DNA from: Hydractinia symbiolongicarpus
Taxonomy: Eukaryota > Cnidaria > Hydrozoa > Anthoathecata > Hydractiniidae
NCBI RefSeq assembly: GCF_029227915.1
Contig: NC_079885.1
Location: 23,253,001 to 23,317,000, forward strand
Length of the DNA stretch: 64,000 nucleotides
Direction: 5' to 3'
Positions 12,501 to 36,662 of the stretch are shown piece by piece; position 1 is the first letter of the stretch, and each line of letters starts with the position of its first letter. Under the pieces are notes generated by a model, which was given only the letters and a program-made list of their open reading frames with translations, was not told where the DNA came from and did no database searches. Made by a program: the position numbers and the translations under genes.

Positions 12501-13889
12501 AATGATTCAATGCAGATTCCTTTGCCCATTGCATATTATGTCAATGCAAGGTGTCTTGAAACAACGATTGGTGAAAATATAACTGAAGTTATCGCTAATA
12601 ATGACGTTGTTACTGATGCATGTTTAACCACCATGGAAAGCAATCATTCCGCTGAATGTAACTTGACTCACAAAAGTTCAAAAAATAAAAGTCTAGAAGT
12701 TGTAAGAAAATTGAATGTTAGCCCAATTGGGAATTCGGTTGATAAAAAAAATAATGGACAGATTTCAGGTATTATCAGTGTATTAATTGCGTTCTATCAA
12801 ATCAAAAAACTAATCACGGTTAAAATTGATGTTCAATTTAGAAATTTGTACCACGAAAACTTCCTAACATCAATATTAAACTTTGAACTTTTCGAAATCG
12901 GTGCAAAACTTTGCCCGACCTTCAGCTTGGATGACGTGCAGAAAATTGCAATAAGAAATGGTTTATTTCCTATCTTACTACTTTTCATAACAATAACAAC
13001 ATATGGAGTTGCATTGCTTGTTTTAACTTTCAAAAGTTGTTGGAAAGGTATGTTGCTGAAAAGAAAGAAGTTAGGTTTACGAGTCAGTATTTGTATCATA
13101 AGTATCATTTTATGGAATTACGTCAATATTGTCATGTTGACACTCACATTGATCAACTGCAGACAGATTACCAATGAGAAAGTGTTGTATATCAATGGTA
13201 ATATGCAATGTTTTGTTTGGTGGCAGTTTCTATGTTTTATTTTCTTATCACTCTGGGTTATACTGTTCTGTCCGTCCGCGTATTTTGCGGTAAAACTGTT
13301 GCATACCGGATGTTTAAGTTTAGGCGAATTTCATCAATGTTTCTTAATACCTTTTCTGACACCGTTTTACTATAAAAAGAGTAAAATTAGAAAAACTGTA
13401 TATTTAGAAAAAAATGCAAGGGATAACGTTCAAGCACTAGTAAATTTGTTCGAGAATCCTTTTCGTCAGAACAAAAATGGAAATGTAATTATTTGGGAAG
13501 TTTGGAGACTTAGTCAAAGATTATTGATCGCAGTCTTTGCTGTATTTTTCATCAATCCATTAGAGCGTATTAGTTACATTGCTGGAATTATGTTGATACT
13601 ACAAGTTATTCATATACGAGTAAAACCGTACAAAGAAAAGTTGGTCAATTTGTTAGAGACAGCTTCCCTGACATGTTTATGTTTATTGGTGACAATGAAC
13701 CTTCTTCGAGCGTATTTGTTTGTGTACAACATACCAAATCAGGAGTCAATGACAACAATATTGAGAGTGTTTTCAATACTGGAGTTGATTTTCTCGCCAG
13801 TTATGATGTTATGTTTCTTCTATGCTTTCAACTTTGTTAAATTTTGTTTTGCACGTTTAAGAAAACTCTTTCACAATTTCCTTATGTAA
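9511..13889 (+). pseudogene. main exon of the beta-helix / multi-TM gene, disrupted
   Basis: Open segments in order: frame A 9511-9758 (conserved N-terminus, stop TAA 9759-9761); frame B about 9795-10800 (beta-helix coils); frame C about 10810-13886 with one internal TGA at 11286-11288 and uninterrupted coding sequence on both sides. The stretch 11289-11453 is open in frame C, so the 11286 stop is a single nonsense lesion rather than a gene end. Cys-rich part: C-x2-C pairs near 11960, CPSGGDC near 12085, CPEGYCC near 12177 and LCGNCRSGYF near 12259. Membrane segments include those near 12345, 12960, 13090, 13210, 13530, 13650 and 13790. The stop is TAA at 13887. Confidence 0.65.
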
Positions 13890-15411
13890 GAAAGGGTAGA
13901 TAGAAGTATATTAATTTACAAGGAATGTTTGTTGAAGAAACTTTTTGCGGTTTAGCTTTACCGGAATTTCTTTTTACATTTTGCAGGAAAATATTTAGTT
14001 TCGACTAATTCTGAACGAAATTTTTAATTCCATTTCTAATTGAAACATTGTGTGGGAAACAACTTTGGCGGTTCACGACTGTCCTTACTTTTGCTAAAAT
14101 AAACTTTTGCGATTTTTTTAAAAATCGTAAAAGCCGCAAAAGTATCTTCGACAAATACTTTTTTATTAAAATTCATTGTAGGATAACAAGGGAAAGTCAA
14201 GTAAACATATAAAAATAATTCTGAATAATAATGCAATGCTAACATTTTAGACGTTAACCTGCTTTAGTCCTAGACCCAAATTTTATCTGTTAATGCACAG
14301 GAGATCTGATTCGATCCATTTGTTTCACGATTCATATCGCAAAAGGCATTCTGTTTTAAACCGATTTCTCGCATTAGTCTATAGAAAGGTTTATAGTTTT
14401 CACGCCGTTATTTGTATTTCTATAGAATGTAATTTCTTCACTCTACCCAAGGCGTTGATTTTCTGATAAGCAGAAAAGCAAAAAAAGTTTCTCCTTTTTT
14501 ACATTTTTATGTGAGCAGATGGTGTCAATTATACAATTCTTCACCAAAACAGTATAAGCACCCCCTCCCCCCCAAATTAGAGAAAAAGAGGCTGGGGAAG
14601 AAGTCGATTTTGGTTGCTGTCTGTAGACCACTTTCCGCATGTTGAAGTTGTTTTGATTTGATTTTGAGAACAATGGGCATGCGCGCACTTTTGTGTAGGT
14701 GAAAAAGCAGGACTCGCACAGGGTAAAATGGTTATTAATAAAGATTAAAGATTTTTTTGAGTAGCATAAGATCCAAGAGGAACTGGAATTAAATTTAAAC
14801 TATATTTTTTCTAATTCTTCTTAAAAAACTAATTCATTAATTTTGAGCGAATATTTCTTTTTTGGATGGATTTCTTTGATTACTGTAGTCTGTTGTTCAT
14901 ATTTTCTGCCTACAGAAATCCTCGCGCATGTGCAAAAAACTTTTTAACTTTTGTAAACATTGGCAAGTTATCTATTGTGCTTGTTAACTATTTTATTGCG
15001 TACAAAATGTTTGCATAAATTATGTTAAGAAAGAACGTTTATATCAATGTAGGAAATCTGATGATGGCTAAGCGAAATATCACCCAAACAAAAAATATTG
15101 TGTATTCTTTTCTTTGTTATTATATCATGAAGAACACTTTTTGCAACGAAGAGCAGATCCTTTCTCAGTATCGCAGAATGTTTCATAGCGTGTCAGTTGA
15201 ATATGCCACACAAACAGTAAATTTGTTTCTGCGTGTACTATCTTAGCCCAATCAAAGCACAGACGACGTGTCAAAAAATTGTTTTGATTGTAAACAAGAA
15301 GTCCATAATTCACCTGGGCACGTAAATAAAGTTTTTTCCCTGTCTTGGTATCATCAGTTTTATTGAAATAGGCAAGCGGGAAGACATTGTTTACGTGAGA
15401 GAGTGTTAAAT
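13890..15411. other. intergenic between the beta-helix gene and D1
   Basis: I see no gene. Sequence at about 15145-15260 resembles 36010-36130 upstream of D2 (shared words: atagcgtgtc, aacagtaaatttgttt, then gtgtact and ccaatc), so this is probably D1's duplicated 5' flank. Confidence 0.45.
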
Positions 15412-26825
<11,414 letters not shown>

Positions 26826-27903
26826 CATACGTCAATCAGTTGGTCTAACTCCTGCAGATGAGCAACATCCGAAAGCAAAGTAGATAATATTAAGGAAAAT
26901 CTTTTTGTACATGTAAATATTGTTTATTAAGAAGGTTTTATTTAACAAGCAGGCCTTTTCTGTGTATAGTGCGTCAGTTACTCACTATAGTTTTTTGCCT
27001 GCATCTGCAACAATCAGATAAAAGTTAATCGATGGCCTTTTGAGAAAGATTTCGTATAAATATGTGTATAGAAAGAAAGAAACTCTTATAATAATACGTC
27101 AACCCTGTGTGTTTGTCTGGAAAAGGCAAAGTAGATTTGTTGCCATTCTTTAAAAGATACCCACAGTAATATGTCACATTCGCTAAACTATTACTTGTTC
27201 CGTCATGGGTATGCTTTTCTTTATAGTTTATTTTATAAATTTTATTATAAATTAGTCACGGTTAATTAACTTTTATTGTAAAAACCTTTGTTTGATTTAA
27301 AAGCTTTGCTTTATACAATCACGGGTAATTAATAATACAATAAAAACTGTTTTGTCTATCTATACCTGAAAATATAAATCGAACTCAAAAGTATAGACCG
27401 AGCTTGCGAAGTCGATACGCTGATCGAGGGTACAGCTGCATGAATTAAAGAACAAACTTTTTGACGAAAAAAATAATAAATTTACGGATTGTTTTCTTAA
27501 TTTAGTTTCATCTTTCAATAACTACAATTTGATTTTTTTGCTATGCTACTAGATTAGTTAGCTGGTTTATATTACATTATTATATTGCTCCTCGATCACA
27601 ACAAAGACAAGGCACTATAAATTTCAATTGTGAGCTCTTTTTTCAATTATTTTGTTGACTGAAATAAAGTGTACTTGATGTAACTTTTTTTCTCAGCTCT
27701 ATATCTGAATAAAACAAGCAAAGAGGAGGAATATATTTTGTGTTAGGGAGTTACGAGCAAAATTTTTTTTAATATCGTCTTCAATATTTTTTTTGCTTTT
27801 TTTCTTTCACCCCAACCTACTTGTGGATTTTGTGTTAATTTTTAACTTTTAACAGGACATTTTTGTAAAGCAGAATTTTTCTGGAATGTATATCATGTAT
27901 AAA

Positions 27904-28056
27904 TATTGATGATAAATAAACATTGATGATAAATAAATATTGATGATAAATAAATATTGATGATAAATAAATATTGATGATAAATAAATATTGATGATAA
28001 ATAAATATTGATGATAAATAAATATTGATGATAAATAAATATTGATGATAAATAAA
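27904..28056. repeat. 17-bp tandem repeat, 9 copies
   Basis: Nine consecutive copies of attgatgataaataaat, nearly identical (the first ends aaac instead of aaat). No spacer-unit alternation. Confidence 0.95.
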
Positions 28057-28302
28057 TAAAAATAATAATAACTCTATCTTTAGTGGAAACTGTACGACCA
28101 GAGTAGGGAGTTTTTTTATCGCTACCATTTCAACAGAATAACTTGAAATATTCTCGATTGCTATTCCTTAAATAACAAAGAAATGTTGTCCTGCGATCTA
28201 TGTGTTATTTTATATCAAGACAAAAATCACATAAGAGTGGAACATACGGTATTAACTCTATTATTTCTACATCTACTCCATTCCTGCTTCCGATAATCAC
28301 CC

Positions 28303-28475
28303 ATGGTAGCCTTGTGGTAGAGCGTACAGTTCCAGCGCGGAAGGTATTGAGTTCGAATCCCGACTGAGTCATGCCAAATACTATAAAAGGGTGAATCTAT
28401 CCTTTCTGCTTTGCGTCCTGCGCGAGAATAGGATTAATATCTTAGCGGTTATCTAGTTGAGCGATTATTGTTGTT
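28303..28475 (+). mobile_element. tRNA-derived SINE, family S1
   Basis: The head has TAGCCTTGTGGTAGAGCG (A-box-like) and GAGTTCGAATCCCG (B-box), then GAGTCATGCCA. The body includes gcgagaataggattaatat and ctagttgagcgatta. The same order occurs inverted at 31240-31478. The 3' end is approximate. Confidence 0.65.
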
Positions 28476-29343
28476 TGGTCCGGGGATTTTCGAACATATT
28501 ATGACCGTGGGAATCCTCCCCCTCAATAACTTTTCAGGCTTATTCAAACTGAATCAAACTTGGCACACTTATAGTACGTCACAAAAGGAACAAAATGGCG
28601 GCAATAAATTTTTGCTTGAGTCAGTAAATTTTCTGTGACGTCTTTAAGAGCTTGAAATCTTTCAAAATGCTACCGTCTGGTTAGTTCTAGTTTTGCATTT
28701 TTTTAGTTTTTTGAAGTTTAGAATTAAGGCACTACTCCTTCGCAAGACCCTCGTTGATAGCAATACCAATAGGCTATCCTGAGTAAATAATTCTTGTAAA
28801 TAACAATTTTGGAATCCACACGTATTGGAATTAAGATTTCTGAACTCATTAAAACTATGCGCTAAATAGTCCCGAGACTTTGTTACAAAACCTGATGCGT
28901 TTCCTTTTGGAAATAATGTTAACTCGGCCATGCAATGGAAGAATAACTCCAACTTCTTAACTTTCTCCAGTAAACCTATTTTTATTTGGTAGAATGAAAC
29001 ACTGATCCCGCAGTGGAAATAATAGAATAAATACGGTGTCATATTTTTGGAAAAACAATGAAATAAAATCTAAACGAAACCTTTAAATCAATGCATTCTA
29101 AAGACAAACTCCTGCCAAAAGCAAAATGCCTTGTTGACGAAGTCCATTCGTAATAACGGCGCAGGGGCTACAAGACCCTGGGGACGAGGTCATGTTAAAG
29201 GTTGATATTTAATAATTGTACAACAGTCGCACGATTATTGCACAATAAAGTCAAAAATCGTGCAACAGTATAAGCAGTACCATGTCTAATATAGCCGTAT
29301 TTTGTTGGCTTTCCAACCCCCGTCTTAGTAATTTTATTAATTC

Positions 29344-29452
29344 ATGTTAACAGGCGGACAAAATGCACAAAATACCGTTACTGGGAATATGTACGACAAC
29401 CGAAGACCTAAGGACCGACGAACCTGTGGATTTTCCACGGATGAACGACTAG
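29344..29452 (+). mobile_element. Helitron-like 3' end fragment
   Basis: It ends in a hairpin (CTGTGGATTTTCCACGG), then ATGAACGACTAG followed by T, the same terminus as the other plus-orientation copies. The 5' part is not recognisable. Confidence 0.5.
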
Positions 29453-31239
29453 TATATTCATTAATCACGCATTCTTTACTTTCAGGTTTTACTTTTTTCA
29501 GCTTTAAAACTGAGAAAAAGAGTGAGAGGAAAGTTGCGAAAGTTTCGCCATTTACAAACCACAAATTCTAGATGACTTAACGACGTAATATTATTGCAAT
29601 AACCTTTTTCGCTGTTGAACAAAGAACTTTAACAAAGTCATTAAAATTAAACAATTGAATATATCAAATTACAAGTAGTAGGTTTTGAACCTGTTCCGTA
29701 AAATATATCCGAGGCTTAAATTCACTGTTACTAAACGAGTGAACTAACAAAAAATGGAGAAAAAATAAAAGTTATAAGCGGTTGAACAAAGTGAATTAGT
29801 TTGCTCTATTCATATTCAGAGATTTTTTTGCTTTCGTTTCACAATGTGTAAATAAAATTTCGTGTTGAGTACCTGAAACTCTTTAGCTGTTGTTAAAATG
29901 TACACGAAACTTCATTAAGACATGAAATTTAACAAAGATTTCCATTTTAGTAACAGGCTTAAAATTTCGTGTCTCCTAAAGTTATTTATTCGCGATATAT
30001 AGTCATAATACGGCTACGCGAAGCAAACTAACAAAGCAAGACTTCTCAACATCACTTCAGACCATAACACGCATTTTTATAAGCAATATTTTAGAAGTCC
30101 CTTGAGATTAAAAGTCTTCAAATAAGGTCCAGTGCGCACATAGGCGAAATTTCACCAAAAACACGCAGATATCCTTAACATTTTAAATTATTTGGGATAA
30201 ATGGATCCTTTTTAGGTCCATATCGAGCCACAAAATTGATCATTTTGCCCTCGTAAATGAAGCAAGGTTCTATAATTTTAAAACGCATTTTAGTAAATGG
30301 AACTTGAATCTTTGGTTTGCTACCATTTTGCTAAATTAGGATTATTTTAGTCAAACTTAGTTACATTATAAAATGGTTGTTTAGTTACGTCTGACAAAAT
30401 GTTTTTAAATTCTGAAACAACTGTCTCCTCATCTATTTCCCCTTGTGTGCGATCGTGCGTATTTTGGCTTAATGAATAATTATATTTTTGGAGCCTAATA
30501 AAATTTTTCACTTAAATTAGACTTTAACCCTATTCCTGCTGGGCCTTTTAGGGGTTCCTTAATGCTGGGGGGAGAGGGTTGATTCGACTCCCCACTTCCA
30601 CTGCGTGATTTCTACAATTGTTGTCCGTTGGACTTGAAACTTACCACAAGTGTTGTTTAGGTATTAATAAACAATTTGGTGAAAAAATTGATGACGCTAG
30701 CATTTTTTGTGATGACGTCATAAAATTCTGTGACATATAGAAAAAAGCACTAACTTTGAATTTTGTTTACCATTTTATAATTGCGATGAATTTAGTAACA
30801 ATAATAATAATAGAAACACAAAATAATATAACAATATAAAACTAAGAAGTGACATAAAGCTTTTAAAAACATTTCAGAATTTTACTTAACATAAAAAAAG
30901 CGTTGCCATGGCAACACTTTGGCATAATTCCCAAAGAAAATTTTAGGAAAATAAAACTAAATAAAAGTTAGGAAAAGTCACCAAATTTGAAGGTGTAACT
31001 ATAAACACATAAAAAGTTATTAAAAGAAGCTTAAAAGGGGGGGAGCTAAATCAGCCAGCACGAATAGGGTTAATATTCTGCTATTAGGAGCAGTTCATTA
31101 AATCATAAGTGTTCGCTTACTCAGCAGTTTTCCCCAATTGACTAATTAAAAATGACCCCCTTGATATCAGGAAATCTTTATTATTATTATTATTGAAATT
31201 ATTTACCCAGAATAGTCTCTTCAGTTTCTATTGGTGCTA

Positions 31240-31478
31240 TCAACGAGGGTCCTGCGAAGGGAGTCCTATCGCGTTTAAAGCTCGCATTTGAGCTGCGAAA
31301 GTCGTGCAGGTACAAAAATCGCTCAACTAGAAAACCGCCTAAAATATCAATCCTATTCTCATGCTGAGCTTTAAGTAGAAAACATTGATTCACACTTGTA
31401 TAGTCTCTGGCATGACTCGCTCGGGGTTTGAAACCCAGACCTCCCGCACTGGAAGCGAACGATCTACCACAAGGCTAC
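31240..31478 (-). mobile_element. tRNA-derived SINE, family S1, inverted copy
   Basis: On the minus strand it reads TAGCCTTGTGGTAGATCG, a B-box-like GGTTTCAAACCCC, GAGTCATGCCA, then gagaataggattgatat and ctagttgagcgattttt, matching the copy at 28303 in order. The far end is approximate. Confidence 0.65.
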
Positions 31479-34400
31479 TAGTCGGTAATTGCTAAGCCTG
31501 AGATAAAAAAGAAGAAGCAAAACGAAAACAACAACATTGATTGCAAAAGAAGAGTGCTGTGATTTTGTAACTAATAATTACTATCTTTTAGCGTGAAAAT
31601 TTTCGTTTAACCACATGGAATGACTTTCTAAACCGCGTTCTTTAACTCTACTTGTTTTGTGTTGTGTTTTTTGTAAACAAATCCGCTTTTATAAAATTTC
31701 GAGTGTTACAAAATAGATGCACGACTTGAAATTTACTACTACTTATGTTGTTGTCCACAAAAGTTCTGTTGCTTTAAAAATAATACACCAAATCCACGTT
31801 CCACTGATTGTTAGAAAGTTTGTCCGGTTAACGCATCAAATAGATTTAGTGATAGGGAATGTGACAGTCACAATCAGATAGACAGATTTTGTAAACTTTA
31901 TTCGCGAGGTTGTTTGCGTATATCACACGTCTTGTTATTTTTTGAGATAGAAAACTTCTTACGGTGTTATTTTAAAAACTGACCTAAAATTAAATATGAG
32001 CTTTTGTTTTTTCTTATTTGTTGGAGCACTCCAACCTCGTTCCCATGACATTCTTTTTTTTCTTAAAACCTCTGACAATTTCTTCTTGCTGTCCAAGATT
32101 ATCATAAAAAGAAAAGAGAACTTGGGGACGAAGTTGCTAACATCCAATAACAGATAAATAAAGTTAGCACGTGTGACGATAGATAAATACATAAATAAGC
32201 AAATACAGCGGTTGTCCAATCTGTAAGGCGTTAAATCTGTCTTTAAAGCAATACCAAAATGAAGGGTTAAACGTGTTTTCTGACATGAGTAATGGTATCA
32301 AATATTTTAATCCACACCTCTTGACAAACACGTTAAGTAACATACCTCAGATAAAGAATCATTATTCTTTAAGTCTTGTAATATAAGATATGTTGGAATG
32401 TTTTTCTATTCAATAAAAACTTGAAACCATGGTACTTCAACAACTTTGTGCGCAGGATTATTTTACACCTCTGATATTCTGATGCACCGCCTCATCAATA
32501 GTGTTGCCTATTGGGTTATAATAGCCCCAGAAACTGGGGAATTTATCTAACTTTACCTGTTTTGTAAATTTCGTTTTAAAAATAAAGAAAGCTACCTGAT
32601 TTATTATAGGAATTGGCAGAGGGGGTCATTAGATTTCGAGACTTTAAAAAAAGGTCGTTCATTTGAAAGAGGCACTCTTTCGAAAAGAGGAAGGGGTGCT
32701 TTTTAAATATATTTAAAAAACTGTTTGATATTTTTACGGGAATTAAAATAAATAAAAATATATTACTTGAGTTTAGAAATTCTAATTGTTCTGCAAACTT
32801 TTGCAGAATAACAATACCAACTTAATATTTAAAAATTCCAAATGAGAATTATTTTATTCATTGATGGTCTTTTTTGAAATATTTGGGAAGCTCATTGGAA
32901 AAAGAGGGGTGGAGGTGAGAGTGGGTAGGTGAGCCACTTATTGAATATTGTCTACAAAAAGGGATGGGCACGCATTCTGGTAAATGATGTGTATAAAAAA
33001 TTGTGAAGAGCATTTTTTGAATAAATATTTTTGCACTTGGCAACTGTTTTCAAAAAATATATTGCATATTTCTTAGGATGAGCCTTAATGGTCCAGGTAT
33101 TTGGGACATACAATATTTCACAAGTATTTGCCATTAAAAAAGAATAAGCAAAATGGGCCTCGATCATTTTATAGTATATTTACAACCAATTATGTATTCC
33201 AATAGAGTTCAAAACAAAAGAAATTAATGCTTGATGGATTTGAATGATTGAAATTGATCACAAAATAAAGCAAAGCAAAAGTTAAAGCGGAAAGTTTTGA
33301 TTCATGAAATATCAGGGGTGAAAGCGGTTTTGCCAATACACCTTTCCCGAATTTATTTTCTTTGATGTGCCGCAGCTCTTTCTCAACTTTTTTAAAGAAA
33401 ATGAATGTAATTTTCGAAATCCTGGCATAAAAATTAATAAATCGTGAAATTTTCATACTCATACATCAAACAAACAACCTGCTACAACAGTTTTTTTAAT
33501 TTTGTACTAATTAACCTTTGCTCGGAGAGGCTTATTAGTACAAGTCGAAAATTAAGAAGGCTTTAACCGTAACAATGATGCCACCAAAAGAGCACTTTCC
33601 AATGTCGGATTAAGTTGAACATTTATACATTAACCAATTTACTGATGCTGAAAATGATGTTAAGGTCAAAACATCAAAATTCCAAAATTTTAAAGAGCAT
33701 GTAATTCCGGAAACGTGAATTGATATGTTATAATTTACGATATAATGCCTTACAATATCTTCTCTCAGGAATACAACCACATCACTTTAATCTTTAAAAT
33801 TACCCTAAGCGAAAAACGTATGTACCTTGAACTATGATAATCAAATCTAATGGGTGCTAGAAGATTAAAGGTTTAGCAAGAGTCTTAAATATCGCTATCC
33901 GATTAAGCCTAATGCCGATAGAGGATTCTAAGAAAAGAAAATTGCGTAGCTATAGCCAAATTTGATATTTCATTAAAAACATTTATTAAGAAGAAAATGA
34001 ACAGCTAGTTTAAAACGATACAATAGTGATTATTGATAAAAAAAATAGTAAAAAATGGAACCAATTTTTTATAAACAGTTTACAAAAGCATTGGTTCGCT
34101 TTCTCAACAGTGAAACGTTACGTGCATTTAAACGATCATATTTACGAATTTAAAGAAAAAACAATCTTTACCAGCACTTAAGAAGGCGTATTTAAAACAA
34201 CAGCGACATTTTGAGGTCGCGACACTATTGCAAAATTCTGGTTACTTCTTGGTGTAAAAAGGCTTTCCAATATTTTATTGTTTTCCACAAAATAAACATG
34301 TTTATGTACACACTAGAATAACTGGTATCTAGACCTTATACTTTCTATGATTGTTCTCCTTATTTGGTAGCAATACAGATTCAAGAGGGTGTGTACATAG

Positions 34401-35204
34401 TCATAGAAATTTCCAGCTCCATATCCTACCCCTCTGTTTACACGTTCTCCAGTGACACTGCAGCGTCCTGTGATATTGCGAAGTGGTAAAAACTTACAAA
34501 CTTGAAGAATCTGTAAACAAAAATATCTTCAATAAAGTATAACAAGGGAATACACATGTATTTCATTTGTCTGCAAAACACCCAGCTAGTGCCTCGAACC
34601 CTTTTTAATAGCTCAAGGTAACCAGGGATCATTCTTGGGCTATAAAAAGGCAAAAAAATCAAGTACCCAAAGAGCTGTTTTGTAATAACTTTTTTGGACT
34701 ATGAGAATAATCAAAACGAGCTTTTCGTATTTACATTACAGGTATTAAAACTTAATTTACTTTGTTATTAGTAAATTTTTTCACACAGTTCTTTCATTGT
34801 CAACACCAACTCCATACCCAGGATTCATCTTCATAATAACTTATCAGCAAGACGTTAGGAACAGACAAAAAGCCATGGGAATGAGGTTGGTTGTGTTTTT
34901 TTTTATCAAAAATCATGATAATCTACAGCTTCCAGTGTTGACATTAGCCGTCGTATGACCTTGTTTGATTATTGGTGTTGAAATACTTTCCCGTCAACAA
35001 AAGGATAATCTATGCTGTTTGTATTAACTCTGCAAATACGTGTCTATACCGTAAATTCTAACACATCCATATCAAGGACAACCCGTATTTTCTGTTGCCT
35101 AGAAACAAACTTCTTACAGACAAACGAACATCCATGACCGTGCTGGAGATCAATTTTGATGCTTGAAAACTTTTGTATTCCATAGAATATCATTTAAACT
35201 TACA

Positions 35205-35485
35205 GCATCAAAAACGAGTATACTCGCACGGCAAATCTTCCCAGAATACGTTAATGACGAGTTAGCACACAAAGCTTTTTTAGAGTTTGGCCAGGCATAG
35301 CGATACCAGGTGAAACTTCATAGCATTGGTTTTACTTTCTAAGTTAAGTTCAGTCTATTGTCATTTCACTTGGAAGTTTCCAGGCTATAAGAATATCTGA
35401 AGGCTATATTTTTGCTGATGTAATCTTTGTTGTCGTTTAATTCTATTTCTACAAAGAAAAACCGACCTTGTGGCATAATGCGATG
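35205..35485 (+). mobile_element. relative of the TTAA-flanked MITE, ends decayed
   Basis: It shares agtatactcgcacggcaaat, cgttaatgacgagtt, aagtttccaggct and tgctgatgtaatctttgttg in the same order as 38384-38699. The inverted ends and TTAA flanks are no longer clear. Confidence 0.6.
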
Positions 35486-36605
35486 ATGTTTTTTACATTT
35501 TTACGTTTTGACTTTAGGATCATTGAATTGTTGTGTGTACAAATTTTTAACTTAATCCGACATGTAAAAAAGCTGTTTTGGTAGTATTAATGTTACGGTC
35601 AAAATCTTAATTTTCTACTTGCACTTATAAACCTCGGTTTCAAGCAGAGGCCAATTAGGACATAATTAAAAAACCTGTAGTAACAGGAAGTTTGTTTATT
35701 ATACGGATCTAAATATTTCACATTTGATCAAGTTTTAGGTGAGGATTTCAAAAATCACGTTCATTTTGTTTAAAAAAGTTTAGAAATAGCAGCGGTACAT
35801 CAAAGAAAACTAATTTAGGAAAGATGTATTGTTCTTCATCTGTCCTTGATATTTATTCAAATACATGTTGCTGAATCTTTTATAAAATGTTTGGACAATC
35901 GTTGCACTGCAAAACACAAAATTAAAAGAAAATAAGTCAAAAATTTAAGAAATTTTATTACAAGATTTTTTGAAGGAAGTGTACAAAATTAAGATAAATA
36001 ACAAAATCTCTTTTATTACGAAGGACATAGTTCTTTTCAATTTTCTCAGGAAGCTTTATAGCGTGTCGGGAGAACTCACCACACGAACAGTAAATTTGTT
36101 TTTGTGTGTACTCTCTCAAGCCAATCTTTAATCTTTCTGTTTTCTCATCTGTTAGATTCATTGTAACATAACCATGGCATGAAAAACGTGGCAAGATTGT
36201 TGTGTGTGTAAACAAATAATTGTTTGGAGAGATGTATACGCAAGGTGTGTATGGAACCAAATAGTGGTGCCACGTATAACATCGTACGATATTTTTGCTC
36301 ACTTCAGGATATGTCGAAATTTATTTATTTAAGAAAAAAACAAAAGGCATCGTTTAAAAGGGGGAATGTTTTTGTTGTTCATTAAACAACCGTTGTTTAA
36401 CTTCTGGTCAATGAATGGGGTGTATTGATCAATATTTGTTTTCTTTAGCGTTTCTAGTACTTGTAGTAATTTTGAAATCTAGAGCCGACGTATCAGGTTA
36501 AATTACTTACTTAAAAGCGTTTTTTTTTCTTCTCATCTTGATATCGTCAATTTAAACGGAAGAAAAAAGTGGAAAGACATTTCTTTCAGGGACAAAGTTT
36601 AAAAT

Positions 36606-36662
36606 ATGAAATTATTATTTCATGTTTTGTGTGGATTTATTATTTTGCACATTCAGCAAAAT
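36606..36662 (+). CDS. D2 exon 1: signal peptide
   Basis: Nineteen codons reading MKLLFHVLCGFIILHIQQN, then a GTGAGT donor. Same length as D1 exon 1, with the LHIQQN end conserved. Confidence 0.82.

Larger units (their letters stand above)
6093..13889 (+). pseudogene. beta-helix / multi-TM surface protein, probably a pseudogene
   Basis: A two-exon model: a signal-peptide exon (6093-6165) joined in phase 1 to a long exon (9511-13889). The N-terminal half is rich in short beta-strand coils with repeating Asn/Ser/Ile, as in right-handed beta-helix proteins. A Cys-rich stretch follows (about 11890-12330), then about eight hydrophobic segments (about 12330-13870). The opening pattern (D-G-E-D-R, C-G-T, then a spaced C and S-I-K-Y-A-I) looks typical of a large family of uncharacterised multi-pass proteins in cnidarians and other invertebrates. 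This is recalled, not searched. The reading frame is broken by a TAA at 9759, a frameshift near 9780-9800, a frameshift near 10800-10850 and a TGA at 11286. Homologous-looking sequence continues across each break. Four lesions favour a pseudogene, but sequencing indels cannot be excluded. No function is assigned. Confidence 0.7.
26826..36605. other. intergenic between D1 and D2, repeat remnants only
   Basis: Nearly 10 kb without a supported gene. Contents found: the 17-bp tandem repeat, two SINE copies of one family, a Helitron-like 3' end at 29420-29452 and a MITE remnant at 35205-35485. The last 600 bp includes the D2 5' flank that resembles D1's. Confidence 0.5.

Noticed and set aside
27904-28056. 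17-bp repeat as a CRISPR array
   Set aside because: The units abut without spacers and the surrounding genome is animal.
35958-36302. 114-codon minus-strand frame upstream of D2
   Set aside because: No domain was recognised, the corresponding region upstream of D1 does not keep the frame, and it overlaps what looks like a shared promoter flank.
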